Assembly (NCBI RefSeq): GCF_001613365.1
Contig: NZ_BDCF01000030.1
Coordinates: forward strand, 1 to 64,000
From: Nocardia xishanensis NBRC 101358
GTDB lineage: Bacteria > Actinomycetota > Actinomycetes > Mycobacteriales > Mycobacteriaceae
Length of the DNA stretch: 64,000 bases
Reading direction: 5' to 3'
Each line of letters opens with the position of its first letter. Position 1 is the first letter of the stretch. Both the position numbers and the translations under genes were made by a program. Below are positions 46,613-55,267 of the stretch, piece by piece. The notes beneath the pieces are model-generated. The model saw nothing but the letters and a program-made list of their open reading frames with translations. It was not told the DNA's origin and did not search any database.

Positions 46613-47167
46613 GTGAAACACCGCTCCATTCGGGCCGCGGTCGCCGTGCTGCTGACCGCCTCGGCGTTCGCGCTCGGCGCGTGCAGCTCCAGCACCGACT
46701 CCTCCTCGACCACGGGCGCGAGCACCTCGCCCGCGGGCAAGTTCGAGGAAGGTAAGAACGAGGACAAGGCCGTCGACGGCAAGGCGCCCACCTCGACCAC
46801 GCGGCCGAACCTGCCCAAGCCCGCCGCTTCGCTGCTCAACGAGCGCATCAACCGCGCCTTCGATCCCTCGGTGAGCGCCGAGGAGAAGATCAGCTGGATC
46901 CAGGACGCCGAGCGCGATCCGCAGCTGGTCGACAAGCTGGTCGACGCGGCCAAGCGCAACAAGGTGACCGTCCAGATCACCAATGTGCAGGAACCCAAGG
47001 ACGGCAAGCTGAAGGCCGACGCGAAGGTCACCATCGACGGGCAGCCGGTGGAGAACGCGTTCGTCGAGTTCGTCGCGGAAGGCAGCGACTGGAAGGTCTC
47101 CCACCAGTTCACCTGCAACATCGTGCGCTCGGCGAAGCTGGACTCCGCCGCCTGCCAGGCTCAGTAG
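46613..47167 (+). CDS. MTB12/CFP-2-like lipoprotein antigen
   Basis: A 184-residue lipoprotein. The lipobox ALGACSSS places the lipidated Cys near residue 24. A Ser/Thr-rich linker follows, then a domain with LLNERINRAFDPSVSAEEKISWIQDAERDPQLV and AKVTIDGQPVENAFVEFVAEGSDWKVS, which resembles the low-molecular-weight antigen MTB12 family. It is surface exposed; the role is unknown. The start is GTG 46613, 60 bp after the DUF4189 gene. Confidence 0.82.
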   Translation: MKHRSIRAAVAVLLTASAFALGACSSSTDSSSTTGASTSPAGKFEEGKNEDKAVDGKAPTSTTRPNLPKPAASLLNERINRAFDPSVSAEEKISWIQDAERDPQLVDKLVDAAKRNKVTVQITNVQEPKDGKLKADAKVTIDGQPVENAFVEFVAEGSDWKVSHQFTCNIVRSAKLDSAACQAQ

Positions 47168-47174
47168 AAGACGT

Positions 47175-47211
47175 GAAAAGCGCCGGAAGGCATTGCCCTC
47201 CGGCGCTTTTC
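47175..47211. terminator. Bidirectional terminator after the lipoprotein gene and rnj
   Basis: GAAAAGCGCCGGA and TCCGGCGCTTTTC form a perfect 13-bp stem. A-rich and T-rich feet give T-runs on both strands, serving the converging lipoprotein and rnj genes. Confidence 0.9.
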
Positions 47212-47222
47212 GCGATTCGGGA

Positions 47223-49319
47223 TCAGACGCCGATGACAGTCGGCACGATCATCGGACGGCGGCGGTAGGTCTCGGCGACCCAGCGCCCGACCACCCGCCG
47301 CACGCCCTGGGCGATGCGGTGGATGTCGGTGACGCCCTCACCCGCCAGCCGCAGCAGCTCGGCCTCGACGAGTTCCGCGGCGTCGGCCAGCGCGGTCGGG
47401 TCGTCGGAGAAGCCGCGCCCGCTCAGTTCCGGCGCACTCACGGCCTTGCCGGTGGTCTCGTCGATGGCGACGGTGATGGAGATGAAACCACCTTCGCCGA
47501 GCACCAGACGGTCCGACAGGGTGGACTCGCCGACATCCCCGACGGAAAGGCCGTCCACGTAGACGTGGCCGACCGGCACCCGGCCGACGATCGACGCGAT
47601 GCCGTCCACCAGGTCGACCACCACGCCGTCCTCGGCGAGCACCACCCGCTCCTCGGGGACGCCGGTGGCCACCGCGAGCGCGGCGTTGGCGCGCAGGTGC
47701 CGCCATTCGCCGTGCACCGGCATGGCATTGGTGGGGCGCACCGCGTTGTACAGGTACAGCAGCTCGCCCGCTGAGGCGTGCCCGGAAACGTGCACCTTGG
47801 CGTTCTGCTGGGTGATGACCGTGGCGCCCAGCCTGGCCAGCCCGTTGACCACGGCGAACACCGAGTTCTCGTTGCCTGGGATCAAGGAGGAGGCCAGTAC
47901 GACCAGGTCGTCGGCGCGGATGTGGATCTGCCGGTGATCGCCGCGCGCCATCCTGGACAGCGCCGAGAGCGGCTCGCCCTGCGATCCGGTCGAGATGAGC
48001 ACCAGGCGGTCGCCGGGCAGGGTCGCGGCCACGTCGAGGTCGACGACAACGCCGTCGGGCACCGTCAGGTAGCCGAGATCCTGGGCGATCTGCATGTTGC
48101 GGACCATCGAGCGGCCGACGAAACAGACACGGCGCCCGTACTTCTGGGCCACGTCGACGACCTGCTGAATGCGGTGCACGTGGCTGGCGAAGGAGGCCAC
48201 GATGACCCGGTTGCGCGCCTTGCCGATCACGTTGTCCAGCACGCCGCCGATCTCGCGTTCCGGCGTGACGAACCCGGGCACCTCGGCATTGGTGGAGTCC
48301 ACCAGGAACAGGTCGACGCCCTCGTCACCGAGCCGGGAGAAACCGGCCAGGTCGGTGAGTCGTCCGTCCAGCGGCAGCTGGTCCAGCTTGATGTCTCCGG
48401 TGTGCAGCGCGACGCCCGCCGGGGTTCGGATGGCGACCGCGATCGCGTCCGGGATCGAGTGGTTGACCGCGAAGTACTCGCACTCGAACGGACCGTGGAT
48501 GGTGGTCTCGCCCTCGACGACCTCCATGAGCTTAGGGTGCAGCCGGTGCTCGCGGCACTTCGCCGCGACCAGCGCGAGGGTGAACTTGGCACCGATGACC
48601 GGGATGTCGCCGCGCATGCGCAGCAAGAACGGCACCGCGCCGATGTGGTCCTCGTGCCCGTGGGTGAGCACGATCGCGACGACATCGTCCATCCGGTCCT
48701 CGATGGGCCGGAAGTCGGGCAGGATCAGGTCGACGCCGGGCTGCTGGTCCTCGGGGAAGAGCACGCCGCAGTCGACGATGAGCAGCTTGCCGTCGTATTC
48801 GAAAACGGTCATGTTGCGGCCGATTTCGCCGATGCCGCCGAGCGCGAAGACGCGCAGACCGTTCTTGGGCAGCTTCGGCGGGGCGCCGAGCCGGTCCTGC
48901 GCGGCGACCACGGGCGGTTTGGCGGGCGCCTGTTCGCCGCGGCCGCGGCCTTGCCGACCGCGTCCGGCGCGGCGGCCCTGACCGTTCTGCCGCGGGGATT
49001 CGGGCTGCTGAGCCTGAGCGGGCTGCGACTTCTTGGCGCGGTCCGACTTTCGCGCCGACTCGGCGCGGGCGGACTCGGCCTGGCGGACCGTTTCCCGCTG
49101 CGCGGCGGTTTCCCGCTGCGCGGCGGTTTCCCGCGCGGTGGTTTCGGGCTGAGCGGCCGCTTCGCGCTTCGCGGTGGTCTCGCGCTTCGCGGTGGTTTCG
49201 GCCTGCGCGGCGACGGGTTCGGCGGCGGGCTTTTCGGTGCGTTCCCGCTCGACGGGAGTCGGTTCGGGGGCGCCCGCGGGGCGGGACGCGGCGCGGCGGG
49301 GACGGCGCGGAGTCGTCAT
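47223..49319 (-). CDS. rnj: Ribonuclease J
   Basis: A 698-residue metallo-beta-lactamase/beta-CASP RNase with 5'-3' exonuclease and endonuclease activity in mRNA decay. The catalytic motif is LTHGHEDHIGA; IVDCGVLFPE, VNHSIPDAIAVA, HTGDIKLDQ and the beta-CASP region with STGSQGEPLSALSRMARG follow. Residues 1-135 or so form a disordered extension with near-repeats (ETTAKR, ETAAQR), which in mycobacteria is shorter. It lies just upstream of where dapA ends. Confidence 0.96.
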   Translation of the reverse strand: MTTPRRPRRAASRPAGAPEPTPVERERTEKPAAEPVAAQAETTAKRETTAKREAAAQPETTARETAAQRETAAQRETVRQAESARAESARKSDRAKKSQPAQAQQPESPRQNGQGRRAGRGRQGRGRGEQAPAKPPVVAAQDRLGAPPKLPKNGLRVFALGGIGEIGRNMTVFEYDGKLLIVDCGVLFPEDQQPGVDLILPDFRPIEDRMDDVVAIVLTHGHEDHIGAVPFLLRMRGDIPVIGAKFTLALVAAKCREHRLHPKLMEVVEGETTIHGPFECEYFAVNHSIPDAIAVAIRTPAGVALHTGDIKLDQLPLDGRLTDLAGFSRLGDEGVDLFLVDSTNAEVPGFVTPEREIGGVLDNVIGKARNRVIVASFASHVHRIQQVVDVAQKYGRRVCFVGRSMVRNMQIAQDLGYLTVPDGVVVDLDVAATLPGDRLVLISTGSQGEPLSALSRMARGDHRQIHIRADDLVVLASSLIPGNENSVFAVVNGLARLGATVITQQNAKVHVSGHASAGELLYLYNAVRPTNAMPVHGEWRHLRANAALAVATGVPEERVVLAEDGVVVDLVDGIASIVGRVPVGHVYVDGLSVGDVGESTLSDRLVLGEGGFISITVAIDETTGKAVSAPELSGRGFSDDPTALADAAELVEAELLRLAGEGVTDIHRIAQGVRRVVGRWVAETYRRRPMIVPTVIGV
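49090..49215. repeat. 18-bp near-tandem repeats in the rnj 5' region
   Basis: Two exact copies of GTTTCCCGCTGCGCGGCG occur at 49090 and 49108. Related units with GCGCTTCGCGGTGGT follow. They encode the ET-A-x-x-R-E-T-type hexads of the RNase J N-terminal extension. Confidence 0.75.
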
Positions 49320-49374
49320 GACGATGTCTCCTCTCCGGTGACGGATGCGCCTCGGACTAGGTCACTGTGGTCGC

Positions 49375-50283
49375 TCATCCCAGCACCCCCGCGGTCCGCA
49401 GGTCGACGGCGAGCCGGTCCAGCGCCTCGGTGTTCGGCATCAGCTGCGGCAACCGCGGCTCGCCGACTTCGACGCCGAGCAGGCGCAGGCCGCCCTTGGT
49501 CATCGCGACACCGCCGAGGCGGGCCATGGCGTGGTTCAACGGGACGAGCCGGGCATTGATGTCACGGGCCCGCGCCACGTCGCCCGCCCGGTAGGCGTCG
49601 ACGAGTTCGCGCAGGCGCTCGGGCACCAGATGGCCGATGACGCTGATGAATCCGACGGCGCCGATGGACAGCCAGGGCAGATTCAGGCTGTCGTCGCCGG
49701 AGTAGAAGGCGAGGCCGGTTTCGGCGATGAGCTCGGCGCCCGCGTTCAGGTCGCCCTTGGCGTCCTTCACCGCGACGATGCGCGGGTGCTCGGCGAGCTT
49801 GCGAATCGTGTCGGGGCCGATTGGGATGATGGAGCGTGGCGGAATGTCGTAGAGGGTGACCGGCAGGTCGGTGGCGTCGGCGACCGCGGTGAAGTGCGCG
49901 ATCAGGCCCTCCTGCGACGGGCGCGAGTAGTAGGGCGTCACCACGAGCAGACCGTGCGCGCCCGCTCGCTGCGCGTTGCGCGCGAGTTCGATGGAGTGGG
50001 CGGTGTCGTAGGTGCCCGCGCCCGCGATCACGGTGGCGCGATCGCCCACGGCGTCGACAACGGCGTGCAGCAGGTCGAACTTCTCCGACTCGGTGGTGGT
50101 CGGCGATTCGCCGGTGGTACCGGAGATCGCGAGCAGGTCGACGCCGCGGTCGACGAGACGGGCCGCCAGCGCGACCCCGGCATCGACATCCAGCTTGCCG
50201 TCGGCACTGAAGGGGGTCACCATCGCGACACCTACTGTGCCGGACGCGCGCAGCTCCGTTGGCGTCGATTCACCGTTCGTCAT
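49375..50283 (-). CDS. dapA: 4-hydroxy-tetrahydrodipicolinate synthase
   Basis: A 302-residue class I aldolase that condenses pyruvate with aspartate semialdehyde, the branch point to lysine and diaminopimelate. GTTGESPTTTESEK, VVTPYYSRPSQEGL (catalytic Tyr) and the Schiff-base Lys in IVAVKDAKGD are visible. The ATG at 50283 begins MTNGEST; the long frame upstream of it is a shadow. It lies 55 bp upstream of rnj on the same strand, and is probably co-transcribed with it. Confidence 0.96.
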   Translation of the reverse strand: MTNGESTPTELRASGTVGVAMVTPFSADGKLDVDAGVALAARLVDRGVDLLAISGTTGESPTTTESEKFDLLHAVVDAVGDRATVIAGAGTYDTAHSIELARNAQRAGAHGLLVVTPYYSRPSQEGLIAHFTAVADATDLPVTLYDIPPRSIIPIGPDTIRKLAEHPRIVAVKDAKGDLNAGAELIAETGLAFYSGDDSLNLPWLSIGAVGFISVIGHLVPERLRELVDAYRAGDVARARDINARLVPLNHAMARLGGVAMTKGGLRLLGVEVGEPRLPQLMPNTEALDRLAVDLRTAGVLG

Positions 50284-50399
50284 GGTCAGAAAGGCTACCC
50301 GGTCCCAGGAACACCCTCGACACCGTGACCGGCGATCCGGCTGCCCGGCCGGGTGATTCACCTCCCACCGACGCCACGAAGACATCACTCCTTCCTTGA

Positions 50400-50432
50400 A
50401 TGACATCAAAAGTGGCGTCACACTGGTGTCAT
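50400..50432. promoter_or_regulatory. Inverted repeat at the HicB-like gene start
   Basis: ATGACA (50400-50405) and TGTCAT (50427-50432) are inverted, with a further GACATCA half-site at 50381 and GCGTCAC in between. The right arm overlaps the ATG. This suits autoregulation by a ribbon-helix-helix antitoxin-type protein. Confidence 0.45.
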
Positions 50433-50871
50433 GGATTTGAACAAGTACACCGCTCAGCTGCGCGAGAACCTGGTGGCCGCCGCGGCGCTCGGCGACGAGA
50501 AGACCCAGGCCACCGCCGCCGCCCTGGCCGCGGCGACCGAATCGTCGGCGCGTCTCGTGCTGCTCGCGGCCCTCTCCGAACTGGCCGCCGAGGTCAGCGC
50601 GGAATTGACCGACCGCACCGTGCGCGTCTCGGTGGACGGCACCGACGCCACCGTGGACGTGCGCAAGAACGCCACCGAGGAGCACCCGACCATCGAGGAG
50701 ATGACCGGCGACATCAGCCGGGTCACGCTGCGCCTCGTCGAGCAGATGAAGGCGAAGGCCGAGGAGGCGGCCGCGGCCAGCGGGGTCTCGCTGAACTCGT
50801 GGCTGTCCAACGCGGTGTCCGGTGCGCTGCGCGACCAGATGCGAGGCCACGGACCCAAGCGCGACATCTGA
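50431..50871 (+). CDS. Orphan HicB-like antitoxin-family protein
   Basis: A 146-residue protein. The N-terminal 60 residues are helical and Ala-rich (MDLNKYTAQLRENLVAAAAL). The C-terminus has ISRVTLRLVEQMKAKAEEAAAASGVSLNSWLSNAVSGAL, a ribbon-helix-helix DNA-binding fold as in HicB-type antitoxins. No HicA-like toxin lies next to it, so it is probably an orphan regulator. It is divergent from the dapA-rnj pair. Confidence 0.75.
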   Translation: MDLNKYTAQLRENLVAAAALGDEKTQATAAALAAATESSARLVLLAALSELAAEVSAELTDRTVRVSVDGTDATVDVRKNATEEHPTIEEMTGDISRVTLRLVEQMKAKAEEAAAASGVSLNSWLSNAVSGALRDQMRGHGPKRDI

Positions 50872-50914
50872 CATCGGTCGCCGCACCCGATCGGGCCCGC
50901 TGCCTCCCCTGCGA

Positions 50915-52114
50915 TCACAGCAGCGCGGCCAGGTCTCCGCGTTCGCCGATCACGACATCGTCGAGTTCGAGCCAGTCCGCCATCTCACGCAACAGCGTCC
51001 GCAGCGCCGCGGCGGTCTCCCCGTCACAGCGGCCGGGCTCGGCGAACGCGCCGGGCACCAGCAGCCATCCGTTCGCGCGTTCGGCGCGCAGATCGACTCG
51101 ACCGACCAGCTCGCCGTCCTTCAGGAAGGGGAAGACGTAGTAGCCGTGCACCCGTTTGTGCTCGGGGGTGTAGATCTCGATGCGGTAGTGGAAATCGAAG
51201 ATCCGCTCGGTGCGCGGCCGGAAGAAGACGAGCGGATCGAACGGGCACAGCAGCGCGGCGCCCTCGACGCGGCGCGGCGTCGCCGCCGCCGACCACAGGT
51301 ACCCGGGCTTGCCCCATCCGTCGACCTCGACCTCTTCCAGTTCGCCCGCGTCCACCAGCGCCGCGATCGCGGGCTCGGTCTGGGCGCGATGCATTCGGTA
51401 GTAGTCGCGCAGGTCGGTCTCGGTGCCGATGCCGAGCGCGGTGGCCGCGCGGCGGACCAGCTCCAGCCCGGCATCCTCCTCGGAGACGTTGCGCGCCAAC
51501 ACTTCCGGCGGGATCACCCGCTCGGCGAGGTCGTAGTGCCGCGCGAAGCCGACGCGCTTGTCCACGGAGAGCTCGCCCGCGGCGAAGAGCTGTTCGCAGA
51601 TCATCTTGGTGTCGCTGAGATTCCACCAGGACCCCTTCGGTCGCGGCTTGTCCAGCTCGAGATGCCGTTCCACCTCACCGGCGGTCGCCGCGCCGACGTC
51701 ACGGATGACGTCCAGGATGTCCTTGCCCAGCGTCGGATTCCGTTCCAGCACCTTGCGCATCCCGGACCAGCGGCCGTGCCGGTACCGCTCCATCCGCCAG
51801 CGCATCAGCGGCCAGTCCTCCACCGGGATGAGCGCGGCCTCGTGCGCCCAGTACTCGACGAGCCGCCGCGGCCGCTTGGCGCTGTGACTCCAGGCGAACT
51901 CGTCGAGCAGCGCGCGATCGTAGGCGCCGATCCTGCTGAACACCGGGGCGTAGTGGGCGCGCACCACCGCCGACACCGAATCGAGTTGCAAGAGCTGGGT
52001 TCTGGCGAGCACCTCGGCCACCGTGCGCCGGGTGACGGTCGCAGGCCGTCGCCTGCCGAACCCCTGCGCGGCCAGGGCCGTCCGACGCGCGGCCGCCGCA
52101 CTCATCTTCCGCAT
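50915..52114 (-). CDS. YcaQ/AlkX-type DNA glycosylase (winged-helix)
   Basis: A 399-residue winged-helix protein of the YcaQ/AlkZ family (ALAAQGFGRRR, TQLLQLDSVSAVVRAHYAPVFSRIGAYDRALLDE, KGSWWNLSDTKMICEQLFAAGEL, LCPFDPLVFFRPRTERIFDFHYRIEIYTPEHKRVHGYYVFPFL). The catalytic triplet reads Q-L-D, the Q-phi-D form of AlkX/YcaQ rather than the Q-phi-Q of AlkZ. These enzymes remove alkylated bases, including crosslinked adducts. The start may be 52114 or 52105. Confidence 0.88.
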   Translation of the reverse strand: MRKMSAAAARRTALAAQGFGRRRPATVTRRTVAEVLARTQLLQLDSVSAVVRAHYAPVFSRIGAYDRALLDEFAWSHSAKRPRRLVEYWAHEAALIPVEDWPLMRWRMERYRHGRWSGMRKVLERNPTLGKDILDVIRDVGAATAGEVERHLELDKPRPKGSWWNLSDTKMICEQLFAAGELSVDKRVGFARHYDLAERVIPPEVLARNVSEEDAGLELVRRAATALGIGTETDLRDYYRMHRAQTEPAIAALVDAGELEEVEVDGWGKPGYLWSAAATPRRVEGAALLCPFDPLVFFRPRTERIFDFHYRIEIYTPEHKRVHGYYVFPFLKDGELVGRVDLRAERANGWLLVPGAFAEPGRCDGETAAALRTLLREMADWLELDDVVIGERGDLAALL

Positions 52115-52219
52115 ACCCGAACAATGCCACGGGGGTCCGACACGAATCGGACGGCAGGTTCCGCACACGGGGCCCATCCACAGATCGGGACGACCTTCGG
52201 CGACAGGCTGTGTCGAGCG

Positions 52220-52266
52220 TCACACATCGCCCGGTCACAGCGGGACCGAACGGTGTGTCGAAACGG
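52220..52266 (+). promoter_or_regulatory. Shared upstream motif, dehalogenase copy 1
   Basis: TCACAC (52220-52225), N28, TGTGTCGAA followed by ACGG (52254-52266). The same pair of blocks, with N29, precedes the second dehalogenase gene. It may be an ECF promoter or operator. Confidence 0.45.
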
Positions 52267-52327
52267 GTGTCAGCAACAAAGGGAGTGGCCCACCGCGCCA
52301 CACCCACGATCCCGAGGGAGCAGCATC

Positions 52328-53206
52328 GTGCCCACCGTCGACGTTCTCGATTCGTTCATCTCCTACATCGACACCGACACCGGCGCGGGTTCCGTGCCCG
52401 TGGTGTTCCTGCACGGCAACCCGACCTCGTCCTACCTGTGGCGCAACGTGATTCCGCACGTCAGCGACCAGGCCAGGGCACTGGCCCCCGATCTCATCGG
52501 CATGGGCGCGTCGGGCAAGCCCGACATCGACTACCGCTTCGTCGACCACGCGCGCTACCTGGATGCCTGGTTCGACGCGGTCGGCCTGGACGAAGTGGTC
52601 ATCGTCGGCCACGACTGGGGCGGCGCGCTGGGCATGGACTGGGCCGCGCGCCACCCCGGGCGGGTGCGCGGCATCGCGTTGATCGAGACCTTCCTGCGCC
52701 CGCTGGAATGGGAGGAGCTGCCGCCGCTCGGCGCCGAGCTGTTCCGCAAGTTCCGCAGTGCCGAGGGAGAACGAATGGTGTTGGAGGAGAACATGTTCAT
52801 CGAGTTCAACCTGCCGAAAGGCGTCGCGAATCTGTCGCAGCGCGACCACGACGTCTATCGCGCCCCCTACCCCACGCCCGCCGCGCGCAAGCCGCTGCTG
52901 GCGTGGCCGAGGGAGTTCCCGCTGGGCGGCGAACCGGCCGACGTTGTCGCCATCGTGCACAACTACGGCCGGTACCTGGCCGAGACGCCGGGAATCCCGA
53001 CGCTGATCATGGCGCTGGAGAACGGCGTCGGCCTCGGCTCGTCCGAGGCGGTGCAATGGGCCGCAAGCACTTTCGCCGACGCCGAGCTGGTCTCGATCCC
53101 ACCCGCCGGTCATCACGCACCGGAGGATCGGCCGGATGAGATCGGCACGGCGGTCGCGGAATGGCTGCGCAGGCGCGCACTGGTTTCGGATGTCGCGCGG
53201 GCCTGA
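52328..53206 (+). CDS. Haloalkane dehalogenase, copy 1
   Basis: A 292-residue alpha/beta hydrolase. FLHGNPTSSYLWRNVIPH carries the halide-stabilising Asn, and the nucleophile Asp is in GHDWGGALGMDW with its adjacent Trp. The acidic residue is likely the Glu in ALIETFLRP, and the base is the first His of AGHHAPEDRPDE. Together these fit the haloalkane dehalogenase family (DhaA/LinB type). It hydrolyses carbon-halogen bonds in laboratory homologues; the natural role is unknown. The start is GTG 52328. The start codon region and the cap domain closely resemble copy 2. Confidence 0.92.
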   Translation: MPTVDVLDSFISYIDTDTGAGSVPVVFLHGNPTSSYLWRNVIPHVSDQARALAPDLIGMGASGKPDIDYRFVDHARYLDAWFDAVGLDEVVIVGHDWGGALGMDWAARHPGRVRGIALIETFLRPLEWEELPPLGAELFRKFRSAEGERMVLEENMFIEFNLPKGVANLSQRDHDVYRAPYPTPAARKPLLAWPREFPLGGEPADVVAIVHNYGRYLAETPGIPTLIMALENGVGLGSSEAVQWAASTFADAELVSIPPAGHHAPEDRPDEIGTAVAEWLRRRALVSDVARA

Positions 53207-53322
53207 ATCCCGTCGTCGGTGGCGGCGTGCGGGACGACCGAGCCGGTCCGCCGGTCCGGCCCGTCCGCCGCGACGGCCCCTCCGCGCTTGCGGCACGGCG
53301 GCGCGCTGCCGAAGATGGCCCG

Positions 53323-54210
53323 ATGAGCAGTGCAGACACCCCCGCGGTCGACCCAGGCCAGGACGCGGCGGCGGACGTCCGTCGCGCCGAGGCGGCGCTG
53401 GTCGCCCGCGCGGTGGACGGCGACCGGGACGCGATCGCCGAAATCGTTCGCATGCTGCAGGATCCGCTGTATCGGCTGGCCCTGCGGATGGTGGGGCGGC
53501 CCGCGGAGGCGGAGGACGCCACCCAGGAGATCCTGATCCGCGCGGTCACCCGTCTCGCCACCTTCCGCGGCGAGGCGAAGCTGCTCACCTGGGCCTACCG
53601 CATCGGCGTCAACTACTTGATCAACCTGCGCACGCGGTCGCCGCAGGAACAGCGCGAGCTCAGCCTGGAGGAGTTCGGCGCCGGCCTCACCGACGGCCTG
53701 GCCGCCGAGGACTACCAAGGGCCACGGGCCGCGCTGCTGTCGAGCGAGGTCCGGCTCAATTGCAGCCAGGGCATGCTGCAATGCCTGGCCCGCGAGGAAC
53801 GCGTCGCGTTCGTGCTCGGCCAGGTCTTCGAACTCGGTTCCGCGGAGGCGGCGTGGATTCTCGACATCACACCGGCCGCCTACCGAAAACGACTGGAGCG
53901 AGCGAAGAAACGGCTCGGCGCGTTCCTCGGCTCAGCGTGCGGCGTGGCCGACCCGCGCGCCGCGTGCCGCTGCTCGCGGCGGGTCGAGAAGGCGGTCGCG
54001 CTCGGCCGCGTCGACCCGGCGGCGCCGCGATACGCCACCCATCCGGTGAGCCCCGGCGGCCGGACAGTGCTGGAAGCCGAGGAGCAGATGATCCGGCTGC
54101 ACGACGTGGCGGCGGTGCTGCGTGGGCATCCGGACTACGCAGCACCGAGCGAACGGATGGACGCCATCGCGACGCTGTTGCGATCGGGGCAGTTTCCGCT
54201 GCTGGCCTGA
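53323..54210 (+). CDS. ECF sigma factor with Cys-rich C-terminal extension, copy 1
   Basis: A 295-residue sigma-70 family protein. Sigma2 is DPLYRLALRMVGRPAEAEDATQEILIRAVTRL followed by AKLLTWAYRIGVNYL. Sigma4 is REERVAFVLGQVFELGSAEAAWILDITPAAYRKRL. After it comes a tail of about 95 residues with a cluster CGVADPRAACRC and a helical end (HPDYAAPSERMDAI). No anti-sigma gene is adjacent, so the Cys-rich tail may sense metal or redox state. It lies 116 bp downstream of dehalogenase 1. Confidence 0.88.
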   Translation: MSSADTPAVDPGQDAAADVRRAEAALVARAVDGDRDAIAEIVRMLQDPLYRLALRMVGRPAEAEDATQEILIRAVTRLATFRGEAKLLTWAYRIGVNYLINLRTRSPQEQRELSLEEFGAGLTDGLAAEDYQGPRAALLSSEVRLNCSQGMLQCLAREERVAFVLGQVFELGSAEAAWILDITPAAYRKRLERAKKRLGAFLGSACGVADPRAACRCSRRVEKAVALGRVDPAAPRYATHPVSPGGRTVLEAEEQMIRLHDVAAVLRGHPDYAAPSERMDAIATLLRSGQFPLLA

Positions 54211-54234
54211 ACGGGAGCGCCGCAGTGGCGCACA

Positions 54235-54282
54235 TCACACACCGGAGTTGTCGGACCGCGTCGAAAACCTGTGTCGAACCGG
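54235..54282 (+). promoter_or_regulatory. Shared upstream motif, dehalogenase copy 2
   Basis: TCACAC (54235-54240), N29, TGTGTCGAA followed by CCGG (54270-54282). It corresponds to the block in front of copy 1. Confidence 0.45.
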
Positions 54283-54316
54283 AGTGACAGGGCACAACAC
54301 CGGAAAGGACGCCCCT

Positions 54317-55189
54317 ATGGCAACCATCGATGTTCTCGACTCGTTCCTCCACTACCACGACACCGGATCGGGCGAGGTCCCCGTGGTGTTCCTGCACGGC
54401 AACCCGACGTCGTCCTACCTGTGGCGCAATGTGATTCCGCACGTCGAGGATCAGGCGCGGTGCCTGGCGCCGGATCTGATCGGCATGGGCGCGTCGGGCA
54501 AGCCGGACATCGCCTACCGGCTCGACGACCACGCCCGCTACCTCGACGGGTGGTTCGACGCACTCGCCCTCGATCGGGTCGTCCTCGTCGGCCACGACTG
54601 GGGCGGCGCCCTCGCGATGGATTACGCGGCTCGCCGCCAGGGCCGGGTCAGCGGCATCGCGCTGATCGAAACCTTCCTGCGCCCGATGCGCTGGGACGAA
54701 CTGCCGCAGGGATCGGCCGAGATGTTCCGCACCTTCCGCTCGCCGGAAGGGGAAAAGGCCGTGCTGGAACAGAATCTGTTCATCGAATACAACCTGCCCA
54801 AGCTCATCGCCGGACTCACCGAGGCCGACCTCGACGCGTACCGCGCCCCCTACCCGACCCCGGAAACGCGCAAGCCGATGCTGGCGTGGGCCCGCGAATT
54901 CCCGCTCGACGGCGAGCCCGCCGACGTCGCCCGGCGGGTCGCTGAATACGGGCGGTGGATGGCGGAGAGTCCCGAGGTGCCCAAGCTGCTGATGCGTGTG
55001 GAGCCCGGGGTCGGCCTCGGCTCCCCGGAGGTGATCGACTGGGCGGCGCGGACTTTCGCCGCCGTCGAGGTCGAGTCCGTCGGGCCTGGCGCGCATCACA
55101 GCCCGGAAGACCAGCCCGACGCCATCGGGCGAGCCGTCGCGAACTGGCTGCGCAGGCACGCGCTGACCACACAGCCGACCGCGGTGTAG
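54317..55189 (+). CDS. Haloalkane dehalogenase, copy 2
   Basis: A 290-residue paralogue of the enzyme at 52328. The same blocks occur: HGNPTSSYLWRNVIPHVEDQ, nucleophile GHDWGGALAMDY, ALIETFLRPMRW and the final GAHHSPEDQPDAIG, with the His base. The Trp next to the nucleophile is kept. The ATG at 54317 begins MATIDVLDSFLHYHD. It lies 106 bp after sigma copy 1. Differences are mostly in the cap, so substrate range may differ between copies. Confidence 0.92.
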   Translation: MATIDVLDSFLHYHDTGSGEVPVVFLHGNPTSSYLWRNVIPHVEDQARCLAPDLIGMGASGKPDIAYRLDDHARYLDGWFDALALDRVVLVGHDWGGALAMDYAARRQGRVSGIALIETFLRPMRWDELPQGSAEMFRTFRSPEGEKAVLEQNLFIEYNLPKLIAGLTEADLDAYRAPYPTPETRKPMLAWAREFPLDGEPADVARRVAEYGRWMAESPEVPKLLMRVEPGVGLGSPEVIDWAARTFAAVEVESVGPGAHHSPEDQPDAIGRAVANWLRRHALTTQPTAV

Positions 55190-55267
55190 GACAGAGAGGA
55201 AGGCGACGATGTACTGTGCAGCGCTGTCGAATTCGACGTGCGCCGACGACGTTCAGCGAGGAACGCC

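Noticed and set aside
50822..52327. A long plus-strand frame running into dehalogenase copy 1
   Set aside because: The part before GTG 52328 is antisense to the YcaQ-type gene and has no family features. Only the part from 52328 is real.
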